DNA of 64,000 nt. Origin: Hedera helix (taxonomy: Eukaryota > Streptophyta > Magnoliopsida > Apiales > Araliaceae). Positions 46,972-59,255 of the stretch are shown in pieces. The DNA lies in contig OX359276.1 in assembly GCA_947179155.2 (NCBI GenBank), forward strand, positions 40,498,192 through 40,562,191, written 5' to 3'. Below the pieces are notes generated by a model. It was not told the origin of the DNA, searched no databases, and saw only the letters and a list, made by a program, of their open reading frames with translations. Made by a program: the position numbers and the translations under genes. Positions within the stretch are counted from its first letter, which is position 1. Each line of letters begins with the position of its first letter.

Positions 46972-47834
46972 TAGTGATGCACAAATGACCTGTAGCCTGC
47001 GGCCCGACCTTGGTTCGGGCTGGTCAAAGCTTGGCCTGGTTAAGACCTGGTCCGGCACGGCCCGACTTAAAGGCCACGAACAGGTCATATTTTTTAGGCT
47101 TAGATCCGGCTTGGCCTCGCATGCCAACAAGCCCCGCCTGGCATGAGACATGACCTGTCAATTTTCTTTCTTTATTACTTCAATTCTCCCACTGCAGATG
47201 AAAACTTCCTGTTTGTGACAACTCATTCAATAAACCAAATAAAATTGACGTCTTTCAATACGTTCATTCATGCATGTTTGTTTATATACGAATAAAAAAA
47301 ATTCATGAAAACGTAATGGGTAGTGTAATATATAAGAATTTTTCTTGCCTAGTTATCAATCTACACTTTTTGCAGACCTTTTATTGAATCTTCATTTTAA
47401 TAATTACTTAGTGTAACAATTAGAAAGGCATTTGTAAACTAGATACTTTTCATAATTTTATGTTATTTTATTAATGTTAGTATAAAATAATACAATATCT
47501 TTAAAATTGTATAATATTTTAATTTATTATTATAATTTATAAATTTTAACTTGTAATACATTACTTTTAATTAATACATTAATTAAGTTTAAAATTTTAA
47601 TTGGTATTTTTATAATATTTAAAATTACTAAAAAACAAAATTGAATGGACAAGACTAAATTGGACCGAACTGGCCTGGCTTGACCCAAGATCTGGCCTGC
47701 AGGCCTCAACAGACCCCCTTTTTAAGACCCAAACTCGGCCTGACCTGACCTGCAGGTTAAAAGTCAAAGGTCCGGCCCGACCCGGTTAACGACCAAGGCC
47801 TAACAGACCCAAACCGTCCTGTTGTGCATGACTA
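46972..47834. mobile_element. hAT-type non-autonomous element, 863 bp
   Basis: The ends are inverted: TAGTGATGCACAA at the left and TTGTGCATGACTA at the right. They are flanked by 8-bp repeats GTATGAAC (46964-46971) and GTATAAAC (47835-47842), one mismatch, which fits hAT. Both outer thirds are GC-rich and full of GGCCCGAC/GGCCTG words in inverted arrangement. The middle is A/T-rich. No transposase is present. The 115-codon minus-strand frame across the left part is not a gene. Confidence 0.85.
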
Positions 47835-47940
47835 GTATAAACTATAATCCTCCATAAAATTTGTCCTATTTCTATGACTTAAGAAAACGTCTCATCAAAG
47901 TCAACCAATTCCATTTATATGCTGTTTATTTAATTTTTTT

Positions 47941-48037
47941 TTGATATTTTCACAAGTTAATATAATATTTTAATAAATGAATCATATTTGATCTTATAAA
48001 AATATTAAATTAACTTATAAAAATATCAGTTCTCTTA
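47941..48037. mobile_element. Foldback AT-rich MITE (copy B)
   Basis: Starts TTGATATTTTCACAAG and ends CTTATAAAAATATCAGTTC, inverted ends of the same kind as at 3388, 49064, 49386 and 52340. Confidence 0.4.
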
Positions 48038-48220
48038 AAAAATTAAAGTTACTGGCCGTACAATGTACCAAATTAGAATAAATTTAAATGCACAAATATC
48101 AAATATAAATTTTATCTCAATTATTAAAAAATAAAGTTTAACGCGAAAATTTGTACGAGGCCATACCTTTTAATAGTTGAGATAAAATTTATATAAAAAT
48201 TTGTATTTAATGTTGCAGCG

Positions 48221-48415
48221 TTAGTCGAGGCGTGGAAATAGAACGGTGAATTGGCGCGGGTCGGAGTTGGTCCGAAGAAGGCTTAGTCCGTTGAATTGAT
48301 AAACGGGACGTTCAAAGTGGAACGCCCGCCTCGTTTGAAATTCCGATGAATCGCCGAGTGAAAAGAAGATTCCAAAAAAGACACAAGTTCCAGCTACTTG
48401 GCCACCATCAGTCAT
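48221..48415 (-). CDS. Unassigned 64-codon ORF in a GC-rich island
   Basis: The stretch 48215-48430 has clearly higher GC than everything within several kb. It holds a minus-strand frame of 64 codons beginning MTDGGQVAGTCVFFGIFF, with a hydrophobic segment near residues 8-19. No family is recognised and no splice donor is evident before the stop. It might be a small host gene, a gene fragment, or an organelle-derived insert. The call rests on composition only. Confidence 0.25.
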   Translation of the reverse strand: MTDGGQVAGTCVFFGIFFSLGDSSEFQTRRAFHFERPVYQFNGLSLLRTNSDPRQFTVLFPRLD

Positions 48416-49063
48416 GACTCATGAACATGACCGATCTCATCATCTTTTTCTTCTGTACCTCATCCGGTCCCTACTCACTTAGTTTAGTCATCTTTTTTCT
48501 CGAATATTATATTTTTGATATTTTATTTATAATTTTAATTACATATAATAAATAACTTCTATTTTTAGATTTTAGAATTAAATCATGTATTTGGTAATGT
48601 TAAAAAATCTTATATTTTTTAATTTTTTTTAATTATACCAATATTTTCACTTACCTTACTAAAATATCCTAGCTGGTAGATAACTTTTAAACTTAATTTA
48701 ATTAACATTTTACAATGAAATTAAATAATTAGTCATTCTTTAAAATCTACTAAAAATGTGTAAAACAAAAATATTCTCTCTAAAAAGATAAAAAGAAAAA
48801 GAAAAAAAAAGAAGAGGGAGTGCATAAATAAAAGAAATTAGATAATTCATTAAGTGTATTTTGTTATTATACCTGAACTGTTAATTTTATGTTAAGAATA
48901 AGTTTATAGGTATTACTCATCTATTCGTTAAATATATTTTAACTATTTATAAAATTTTCAAATATCGACATATTTTTTTGTTGTTGGAAAAAGTCATAGT
49001 ATAATTGCTTATGAAACATTTTTAAACTATTAATCATTCAAAATTCAGTTATTTAAAATTAAA

Positions 49064-49156
49064 GAATTGATATTTTTTCAAGACTCTCCTCACATTAATA
49101 GTGAGTGGGACCCACCATATATGAGTGAGATCTTGTAAAAATATTAATTCTCTTAA
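49064..49156. mobile_element. Foldback MITE (copy C)
   Basis: AATTGATATTTTTTCAAGA at the left and CTTGTAAAAATATTAATTC at the right are inverted. Between them is a small palindrome, GTGGGACCCAC. Confidence 0.5.
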
Positions 49157-49385
49157 AATTATTATAAATGTATTTACCTATGATAAAATGCACTCACAAT
49201 TCTTACTTTTTTGCTTATACAAAAAAAAAATCCTTTTATAAACTAAATTATTTTACAAAAAAGTAATTTGTCATCATATTTTATTATTATACAACAATAA
49301 TAAATTAACAACATACATGAAACAATACTGCATTCTAAGTACTCATAACCACAAAACTGAGAACTCAATTTTATTAATATAATTA

Positions 49386-49516
49386 GAGAATTAATATTTT
49401 TACAAGAAAAATTAATATTTCTGTAAAACTCTATTCACATCAAAATAAATCTCATCCACTATTCATATAAATAAAATTTTACAAAAATATCAATCTCCTC
49501 GTAAAAATATCAATCC
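49386..49516. mobile_element. Foldback MITE (copy D)
   Basis: The left end, AGAATTAATATTTTTACAAG, and the right end, CTCGTAAAAATATCAATCC, are inverted. Each side carries a second internal copy of the same end motif, so this may be one copy inserted in another. Confidence 0.45.
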
Positions 49517-52267
49517 TCCGTAATTATTGGAACTCCTGAGAGCTTTTGGATACTTCTAGGTTACAACCAAATTGATTCTTTGGGCCTGAATTTGCTGACA
49601 AAATTTAAAATAAAAAAAAGGGAATAAAGCTGTATTTAATTTCTTTTCCAGAAGTTAAAAAAGTAGCGCTAGCTTTTTAAATAGTTACGACGTTCCTAAA
49701 AGAGTGTGGCGGAAATATATGGTTGCTGCATTTAAAAGCACAACTAAACATTCGCCTTTTCCTTTTTAAAAAGTATTGCCCTTTTTTTTTTCTTTCATCT
49801 TTTTTCACCCTTCAAATTTTTTTTTTTTTTTTATTGTTATTTAGAGAAATAATATTTTAAAAATTATTTTTCGTATCTTCACGAGTGCACCCGCTCGCAT
49901 GAAAGTAGAACTCATTTTACTCTTACATGAGATTTTTTTTTTTTGCGAAAATATCTAAAATTTAAGTGAAATTATCCTTCAAATTTAATTATTTGTTGCA
50001 ACTTTGCATAGATAAATATGATAAAATTAATCCAAGTTACCCCCAAAATATAACTTGCCAATTGAATTTTTTGTAGGTAATGCATATATCTGCGGCAATA
50101 TTAAAAGGATTGTTGTTCCCCAAGGGCGCATTAACCATTAAGCATTTAGATTAAATGTGTTAGTTTAGTGGTAAAACTTCTTTGTTTACTGTCGTCACTA
50201 GCTCGAGCATATTTTCCAACAAAGACAGAATAAAGATAAAATAAGTAACAACAACAACAAAAAATCTTGCTACATAATGCAAAAGTTTGCAGTTAAATTA
50301 TAATTGCGACGTATGTGTATACATTAAATATATAGGAATGAAGAATGACTCCATCCTAATTATTATATTTTATCGCATATACTTTATGTTGATCGCAATT
50401 CAATTTTGTCACGTGTTTGTCGACATATATATTATTTTTTAAAATAAATATACATTTTATGCTCTCTATTTAACAAGTTAAACTTTAGAGGTGTTGATTA
50501 CTTAATAGAAAAGTTGTACAAGGTGAAGTAAAGTATATCCCCTTCCCAATTGAACAACAGTGTAACATGAAATCTTTGTTATCTTTTTGATCCATAAAAT
50601 GAAATCTTGATTTATCAGTATTATACTTCTATGACTATATCTAACATTGCGCTTGAGCTGTAGGAAAAGACCAACTGGTAAAGTATAAAAGGCCCAATCC
50701 CACTCTGGGCCTGTGCACCACTAATGCACTCCACTCTAGGCCCAAAAACATTCAAAAATGTGATAAAGTAAATCATGAATGTGTTATTCCATACTCCTGA
50801 AACATGGTTACAGTATGTTTCATCACTCTTATATGAGAGTGGGTTCTACACGGGTTCCATCACTTATAAACCTCCTTATTCTTACGTGAGAGGGTAGAGC
50901 ATACTGTAACCATGCTTAAGACTGTAACCATGTTCAAGAAATATGACATAATTTTTCGTAAATTATGTATTACATGTTGTGGAACACACACTATGTGCAT
51001 GGACTGCAAAATAAATGATTAATCTCTTAATTGTGAGACTAATTAATTTTACGAAGAGGTGGTTATTTTAATTTTCTCTTGAATTATAATTATATAAGAT
51101 TAATTTATTTTTCTTATGTTTGCCTAGTGTCAACTTGATAAGAATGTTACACTAAACTTACCACGAACACCAAATTTGACAATTAACTTAATCATGTAAT
51201 GTTATTTTGTGGAAAGCTAAATAAATTAATTGTTGATCGGACCACTAACTAAAATCAATTAATTAGGCAATACAATTAAATAGATACATTACATGAGATT
51301 TTACTATTTTACCCATAATCATGTGTACTGAAATGTAACATTCAGATTCCATTCAAAGTCTTTCAGTTTTCTTTTATATAAATTTTTTTGTGGGTCAATG
51401 TATATGTTTGAACTTAGCTTACTTAGCACGTGAATAAGTTTAGGAATATAAAATTTAAATATTATATTTATTTTAATTATTAAAATATTAAGTATGATAT
51501 TAATTTTAATGTTATATTTTATTTTGTAATAAATAATATAAATATAATATTTAAATATTATGCACATATATTTATTCTTGACACAAGCAAAGCTAAAATT
51601 ATGGAGTTCTAAAAATAAAATAAATGGGATAATATTGCATTAGTTTGGCCTATAATGCGTGTCTCATAAGTCATAGCCAGTGGAGAGAGGTGCAGTTGGG
51701 TGACGACACGACACGAGAGGAGACGAGATGAAAATATCGATAATTTTTTTATACTATAAAATTTTAAAATTAAAATAATTTATGAAAGACTATAAAATAA
51801 TAAACTTAACCTTGAATAATATTTTTAAAATAAATTATAATATTTATTAATATATTAATTAAAATTAAAAAAAATCATATCAATTATGATTTTAAAAATA
51901 TATTAAATTAATTTTAAAAAAATTAATAATAATTTTTTAATTCAAAACGGAAGAAATAATATATTACTATATGATAATGTATTCAAGCAAACACTCAAAA
52001 AAAGAAGTATTCAAATAACAAATTCTACATCCAAACATATACGTGTTGACCTTTCACTTAAACGGCAAAACAATATATGCAAAACGTACGGGAGAAAAAT
52101 AAGTTCATTTCACTATATAGTCTCATGTGGTAGTGTGACACGTCTCATCAGTGATTTTTTACCAACCTAAAGGGATCATAAGCAAGTCATGCTCACAGAA
52201 ATTTGTTTTGTCTTAAATAAAGCTAATTATTTGCTAAGTCCCCATCATCTTTAGGTTTCGCCGAAAT

Positions 52268-52268
<1 letters not shown>

Positions 52269-52339
<71 letters not shown>
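52269..52339. repeat. (CT)n-(AT)n compound microsatellite
   Basis: About 24 CT units (52270-52318) followed by about 10 AT units. A foldback MITE starts right after it. Confidence 0.95.
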
Positions 52340-52468
52340 ATTGATATTTTTTTTATAAAAAATTAATATTTTTATAATACTCTACTCATATAAAGGTGAA
52401 CCTCATTTATTATTAAAATAAATATGATTTTCTAAAAATATCAATTTTTTTAATAAAAATATCAACCC
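52340..52468. mobile_element. Foldback MITE (copy E)
   Basis: Starts ATTGATATTTTTTTTATAAA and ends TTTAATAAAAATATCAACC. It is flanked by TA repeats on both sides (52319-52339 and 52473-52491), so it sits inside a microsatellite. Confidence 0.5.
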
Positions 52469-52932
52469 TATATATATATATATATATATATTCTAGCGAG
52501 TATTAGATTTTAAGTATTTAACATAGGTTAATTAGTTCCCTTGATATTGAAACACTAAATGAAGTCTAATTCTCAATTTTATCATCCTTTTTCTAAGATG
52601 GGAGGCTCGTTTTTCGACTTTTGTCTGTTCTAAAATGAGATTTATTTTTCAAAAATAATTAAGTAGTGATGCTATGAAGTTTAAAGGTTACTTTTTTTCG
52701 TTTTAGGATAAATTTTTTTTATTGATTTTTATGATTAAATTGATTATTTTTTAAATTAATATATCTTATTATTCTTTTATATATATGTAAAAAGTCTATA
52801 AATATTATAAACTACGTAAAATTTAGTACTAATCTCATTGTTTGTTTTTTTAAAAATCTAAATATATTTGTTTAATTGTTAATTTTAAAAATGGTCAATT
52901 TGACCACAAAACTCAATAGAAATTTTTTATCT

Positions 52933-52948
52933 TGGGATGGAGGGAGTA
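52933..52948. mobile_element. Stowaway-type terminal motif
   Basis: TGGGATGGAGGGAGTA is the inverted form of the TA-CTCCCTCCRTCCCA terminus of Stowaway MITEs. A matching opposite end was not located upstream, so only one end is supported. Confidence 0.3.
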
Positions 52949-53934
52949 TTATTTTTGGTAAATTGATTATATATAATTTTATTTAAGACTTACAGTAATC
53001 ATTTTGATTTAAAAAAAGAAATTGTAAAGGATGTATTTTTATTTATATTTACCTCTAAAAAATCTGTTGTTAATTAATTAAAAAATTATGATAAGAAACT
53101 TGAAAATATAAGATATTTATTTTATTATTATCAATGAAAAGATAATTCTGTAATAATATTTTTTTTATAAATAAGATTCTTTTTGTGATACAAAAAAATT
53201 ATTATTTAAGTCGAGTAACAAAGGCACTGAAAGATGGACACTTTCATTAAAATACATGATATGCTTTATTTATCAATCAAGTGCTTATGACAATGGTATT
53301 CATGTGATAAATGATAATCATGAATAACATTTATTGAAATTAATGCAAAAATAAATAAATTCCTCCACCTGCTTGAGTGCTTGTTTCTTGGACTTTTGTT
53401 GATTCTAATCCATAACCCTTACATTTGGTTTGGAAGAGGTATTTGTAGCTATACTTGAATTTGTTTTTGACCGATTATTTTAATCTTCATTTTAACATTG
53501 ACTGCCCTGGATTTATTTTGATTGGCAATTTGTAAAATAATATAATGTCTATTCATAGTTTATACGAGAAGGGCTTTGGGTCCCGACTCCCAAATTTTGT
53601 CATTCTTAGGTTATATTTGATAATACTGAACGTTAACATTTGAAAATTTTAGGCATTTAAATAATATAAAGTATCTGTTTAAAATTATATTTGAATGAAA
53701 AATATTGCTTGATAATTAATTTTTTTAAAATATCTGAATAATAGTATTTTACTATTTTAATCTTCAGAACAGTTTAAGCAAAACATGTTTGATAATCAGA
53801 AAGATCTGAATAGTATTTTAAATACATATTTATAATATTTTAACCACAATTATGATCAAACAAAATGTATCAAGTCCAATAAAAACATCAACATAACATA
53901 ATTCAACTATACAAATTAAATTAACTTCAAACAA
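52949..53934. other. Intergenic, no gene seen
   Basis: AT-rich DNA. From about 53605 there are repeated TTTGATAAT...GAA.G...CTGAATA words that may belong to the transposon remnant entered at 53935. Confidence 0.35.
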
Positions 53935-54130
53935 TTGTTAAGAGTTGAAGTGGAACGTGTTCACCATAAATTATATGCCTTGATCAACCCCATTATGGTT
54001 CATCTTGTCCCTCTTCTCCATTCCCTTCATTTTACTCCGCTTCATCTTCAAACATGTTATCTCAGTCATATTGAGCAAACAATTCATCATCAACGTTATG
54101 CTTCCTTATAAAATTATTGACTGCGAAGGA
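53935..54130 (-). pseudogene. Decayed PIF/Harbinger-like transposase C-terminus
   Basis: One minus-strand frame reads FAVNNFIRKHNVDDELFAQY, then stop, DNMFEDEAE, stop, then an acidic EGNGEEGQDEP stretch. The NFIR...DDELF pattern followed by an acidic tail resembles the end of plant Harbinger (HARBI1-like) nuclease proteins (LHNFIR...). Several in-frame stops show it is dead. The match is short and made from memory of the family. Confidence 0.4.
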
Positions 54131-54896
54131 AGTGATTAGGGTTTGGGTCTTTTATTTATTTTTTTAATTTTAACCTTAACTTTTACTAATTATTTTTGGA
54201 TTTAAAAATTAGGCCCCATGCTCATAAATTAATTTGGGCCAAGCTTGTACTCACCGAACTCGGGTTTGAACTTGGTCAAGTTTTTGATCGGGTCAACTTC
54301 ATATACTACAATTTCGGCTATAAATTGTGACGCCCCCAAATCTAGGCCCACACAGCCCAAACTTGAGTCATCAAAAGACTACAACAAAATTATTACAACA
54401 AAGCACAACGTACAACAATACAGTGTATAATAATACACAACTAAGTCTTCACTATTATTGCCACACTATTTTACAACACGTGAAGACTAGGATAACTATT
54501 CTTCGGACTCTCACTCCATCCCCCGGCTAGACCCCGTTACGTTTTCATCTCCTGTTGAAAAACAATGGAACAAAAGAAAGGGTGAGCTCAAATAGCCCAG
54601 TAAGAAATATCATGACTAAGATAATGACGAATAAATTATCATTAGCCTTCAACAGTTGAGTTCTTGATAGAATACAATAGACTACAAGGTTTATATCAAA
54701 AACTGTAGTTAAATTCTTAAACAATGTTCAGATCAATAATAGCAGCGGAATGAGCAATCTATTAGAAGAATAATGCAGACTATAATGTCCACTCGCTTCT
54801 CTTTTTAGTAAAAATATCATCAACTTTTATCATCTGAAATACCATTAGTCAAGATAATACAACTTCACAGTTCCTGGTCATAATCATGCAGATCAA

Positions 54897-55110
54897 CAAT
54901 TCATCTTTGCACTACGGGCCAAAGACATTCAATATAACACCAACGGTCATGATTATACCAGATTCAGCCTTTGGTCATAATCATACCAACCAACAGTTCA
55001 TCTTTGCACTACGGGCCAAAGACATTCAATATAACACCAACGGTCATGATTATACCAGATTCAGCCTTTGGTCATAATCATACCAACCAACAGTTCATCT
55101 TTGCACTACG
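54897..55110 (-). repeat. 97-bp tandem repeats in the minus-strand LTR
   Basis: Copies start near 54897, 54994 and (partly) 55091 with CA.TTCATCTTTGCACTACGG. They are nearly identical over the full unit. The equivalent region of the solo LTR at 15820-19031 has two diverged units (18339-18480), so this module has re-expanded here. Confidence 0.85.
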
Positions 55111-55776
55111 GGCCAAAGAGAACATTCACCACGTGCCATAAAAGACACCGAACAGATGTATCGCCTTTAACCTAGTATATCGCCTTTAACCTATCATCTG
55201 TTCAACAATTATATCACATCTGTGCCCCCGGCCACAGATATTCACAACAGCTTGATTCTTGATGATTAATACAAATAACAGTGATACAAATGATGAACAG
55301 AAGAACAGGATAAACAATAAGTATCGGAAGTTTACTTTGTGCAGATTCAAATAATGTCCAAATTGCCAACATGATGTGGAGTGAAATTTAAAAATGATAT
55401 TCAAGATCCACAGTTCAGAATAACGATTACAGTTCAATAGAAATGTTCAGAAAATAGGAAGGTTCAGTTGAAATAATGAAATTCAACTATTATGGAACAT
55501 ATAATATTTTTCGGAATTATAGAAGCAATAGTTCCATAATAAGTTTCGATTTAGGTGTATGAAAGAAAATAATATCCCTTACCGTAGCAGGTTTGATTAA
55601 CAAAAGGTGAAGGGAATTAATATCCCTTACCATAGTAAGTTTGAATAATGGAAGATGAAAAAGATGGTATCCCTTATGAGTATAAAGGAAAATGATATCA
55701 CTTACGAATATGGAATAAAAGTGTCATGTGATAATTCGTGTAGACAAATTATTTTCACAGGAGACAAATAAAAAGG

Positions 55777-56018
55777 GTTATTCACCAACAGGCGATAATC
55801 CGCACCGTAAGGTTATTCCCATCAATTTGAATACGAATAGTTATTCACCAAACAGGCGATAATCCGCGCCGTAAGGTTATTCCCATCAATTTGAATACGA
55901 AGAGTTATTCACCAAACAGGCGATAATCCGCACCGTAAGGTTATTCTCAAAGATTAATAAGGAATGAATACAAAAGGTTATTCACCAACAGGCGGTAAAC
56001 CACGCCGTAAGGTTATTC
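55777..56018 (-). repeat. Four ~63-bp tandem repeats in the minus-strand LTR
   Basis: TTATTCACCAA(A)CAGGCG.TAA, then CCGC.CCGTAAGGTTATTCCC, repeated four times. It is the reverse-strand equivalent of the module at 17425-17681. Confidence 0.88.
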
Positions 56019-56612
56019 CCACAATTTAATACATGGAAATAAATGGCACAAGAAAGAAACGATATTATTTTCGAGAATCAAAGAATGATAATCCCTTCAA
56101 GTAAGAAAGAAAATAATATCCATTTATGATGATGAAAAGAGTGATACCCCTTACTGTAGTAAGTTTAAGAGTGTGAAAAGATTGATATTCCTTACCACAG
56201 TAAATTTAAGAGTTTGAAATGAATGGTATTCCTTACCTTAACACGTGACTGGATATTGATTTAAATGAGATTGATCAACTTGAAAAATTCCTGTACTCCT
56301 TTTGGCTTTCAAACTCTCAAAATAACCTTACTATTCTCAGAGAAAACTCATAAAATTCTTGTAGAAAAATTTTATGTTTTATGTGTGATTTTTCTATTCA
56401 GCTGAGCAAGCTATTTATAGGAGAAAATAAGTTACTATGCGTGGTAGGTGAACAGAAAAAAATTCAGCAGAGGCTGCTGCGCAGCCTCCACCAACTCTTC
56501 AGCAAATTCTCACATTTCTCACATTTCATGTGGGCCCCACAATGGGTCCCACATGTTTCTTACTATTCACGTACTATTCACGTCACTATTCACGTCACTA
56601 TTTCAAATAGTA

Positions 56613-56614
<2 letters not shown>

Positions 56615-56662
<48 letters not shown>

Positions 56663-56664
56663 TT
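56615..56664. repeat. (TTAT)n microsatellite in the LTR
   Basis: About 12 TTAT units at the position where the other family-1 LTRs have a shorter AAATAAATAAAT run. It lies next to a short repeat of ACTATTCACGT (56568-56600). Confidence 0.92.
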
Positions 56665-57778
56665 CTTCCTGTGAGTCCAACATATAAAATAATGTTACCA
56701 CAATAATGTAAGAAACACGTTACATATTTTTATTAATTTAATAATATACATTATAGTGTATTTGCTACTGTGACAATTATTGATGAAATGATGCGTAACA
56801 GTTACGGTGTCAATTATCAGACCAATAATATGAGACACTGTGCAATACCGTGTGCTACTGTAGAGTACCGTGTGCTACAGAAAATACCATAAATTACCCT
56901 ATGCTACTATTCTTTTATCACCGGTATTTTAACAGTTAACACCGTTGACTATTTTTATTTAAAAAGGTTACTTCTGTCGTTTTCTATATCCGACAAATAT
57001 TCCGTTGTGGGGTCCACAAATAATTTGTTATTTCGGCGCCGTCGTACGGCCCGAATATTGTAAGACCCCGAATTTTATGAAATATAAAATTTAATTTTTC
57101 TTCATATATATTTTTTTTCCTGAAACAGTAAGTGGTTAAATTAACGAAATTGAAAGTTAAGGATGTTATGTGTAAATTTTATTTTGTCAGACAATATTCG
57201 TTTTGTCGGGGAATATTCGGGCCGTACGACGGCGCCGAAATAACTAATTATTGGTGGACCCCACAACGGAATATCTGTCGGATATAGAAAACGACAGAAG
57301 TAACCTTTTTAAATAAAAATAGTCAACGGTGTTAACTGTTAAAATACCGGTGATAAAAGAATAGTAGCATACGGTAATTTATGGTATTTTACTGTAGCAT
57401 GCGGTACTCTACAGTAGCACACGGTATTGCACAGTGTCTCATATTATTGACACCGTAATTGTTACGCATCATTTCATCGATAATTGTCACTGCATAATAT
57501 TTTATATTATCAATTCAATTATTGTTGCTACACAGTATTTTGCATTATTGATTCAATAATTGTCATTACACTGTATTTCATATCATTGACTCAATAATTG
57601 TTGCTGCACTGTTTTTTTTAAAATTATTGAACCTAATAATTGTCACAGTTGCAAATATACTGTAATTTATATTATTAAATTAATAATAATCTGTAACGTA
57701 TTTATTACATTATTGTTGTAGCATTATTTTATTTTATATGTTGGACCCACAGGAAAAATAAAAATTTTTATTTTTCAA

Positions 57779-57950
57779 AAGTTACTATTCACTCCCGGAA
57801 TTTACTATTCATTCCCGAAAAAATTACTATTCACTGACGGAAGTCACTGTTCATCTCGGGGGAAGTTACTGTTCATCTGCCGACAAAAGTTACTGTTCAT
57901 TACTGTTCATTTTTTGAAAATTTTAAAGTTACTGTGCAAAGTTACTGTGC
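57779..57950 (+). repeat. GTTACTGTTCA repeat cluster upstream of the LTR TATA box
   Basis: Nine or more copies of (G)TTACT(A/G)TTCA, or the shortened GTTACTGTGCA, separated by GC-rich spacers such as CTCCCGGAA, TCTCGGGGGAA and TCTGCCGACAAAA. The other family-1 LTRs have only a few ACTATTCACGT copies here. The cluster ends about 95 bp before the TATA box. Confidence 0.8.
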
Positions 57951-58896
57951 AAGTATTGAAAATTTTTAAAAACGTTTGCGCAGCCTCTGCTGAATTTTTT
58001 TTTTTTTTTTTAGTTCACCTACCACGCATAGTAACCTCTTTTCTCCTATAAATAGCTTGCTCAGCTTAATAGAAAAATCACACCTAAAACATAAAATTTT
58101 TCTATAAGAATTTTATGAGTTTTCTCTGATAATAGTAAGGCTATTTTGAGTGTTTGAAAGCCAAAAGGAGTGCAGGAATTTTTCAAGTAAGTCTTTTATT
58201 AAAGAGTAGTAATTTTATAAATTCCTATTTTTCACGGTATTCACAAATCTTCCTTTAGAAGACTCTTCTTTGAGAAGATTCATTTTTAAAAGCTTTCTTT
58301 GGAAGATTTATTTTGGAATATTATTTTTAAAACTATTTTAAAGTTGGTATTTTATACTACAAAAATTATGTTAAATATATATAATTTTGATAGTTCATAA
58401 TATATGAGTTATCATACACCTTGAAGTTTACATGTTGTAATTACTAATTTTATTATAAATATATAGGTTGATCAATCTCATTTAAATCAATATCCAGTCA
58501 CGTGTTAAGGTAAGAAATGTCATTTTTTTTACACTCTTGAACTTGCTACGGTAAGGGATATTATTTTCTTTCATACTCCTAAATCGAAACTTATTATGGA
58601 ATTATTGCTTCTATAATTCCTGAAAATATTATATGTTCCATAATAGTTGAACTTCATTATTTCAACTGAACCTTTCTATTTTCTGAACCTTTCTATTAAA
58701 CTGTAACCGTTATTCTGAACTGTGGATCTTGAATATCATTTTTAAATTTCACTCCACATCATGTTGACAATTTGGACATTATTTGAATCTGCACAAAGTA
58801 AACTTTCGATATTTATTGTTTATCCTATGTTCTTCTGTTCATCAATTGTCTCACTATCATTTGAACTAATCTTCAAGAATCAAGCTGTTGTGAACA

Positions 58897-59255
58897 TCTG
58901 TGGCCGGGGGCACAGATGTGATATATTTGTTGAACAGATGATAGGTTAAAGGCGATATAATAGGTTAAAGGCGATACATCTGTTCGGTGTCTTTTATGGC
59001 ACATGGTGAAAGTTCTCTTTGGCCCGTAGTGCATAGATGAACTGTTGTTTGGTATGATTATGACCAAAGGCTGAATCTGGTTTAATCATGACCGCTGGTA
59101 CTATCTGTGGCCGGGGGCACAGATGCGATATATTTGTTGAACAGATGTTAGGTTAAAGGCGATATAATAGGTTAAAGGCGATACATCTGTTCGGTATCTT
59201 TTATGGCATATATTGAAAGTTCTCTTTGGCCCGTAGTGCATAGATGAACTGTTGA
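58897..59255 (+). repeat. 207-bp tandem duplication in the nested LTR
   Basis: TCTGTGGCCGGGGGCACAGA starts at 58897 and again at 59104. Each is followed by GAACAGATG.TAGGTTAAAG, then GTTCTCTTTGGCCCGTAGTG. The other family-1 LTRs have one copy. Confidence 0.88.

Larger units (their letters stand above)
48431..52268. other. AT-rich intergenic region, no gene seen
   Basis: Long non-coding stretch with poly-T and poly-A runs and scattered MITE copies (entered separately). The block at 50690-50760 contains GGCCCAATCCCACTCTGGGC and CACTCTAGGCCC but does not fold as a tRNA. The ORF at 51319-51567 is low-complexity Ile/Lys/Tyr translation of A/T sequence. Confidence 0.4.

Noticed and set aside
46804..47151. 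115-codon minus-strand frame
   Set aside because: It crosses the left boundary and GC-rich subterminal repeats of the 863-bp hAT element and has no protein similarity that I recognise.
50690..50770. Possible tRNA (short inverted GGCCC segments)
   Set aside because: No cloverleaf, no T-loop GTTCRA and no anticodon arm could be formed.
54245..55437. Short frames shared by the family-1 LTRs (67, 83 and 64 codons)
   Set aside because: They recur with stops and shifts in the other copies, lie in LTR DNA and match no protein family.
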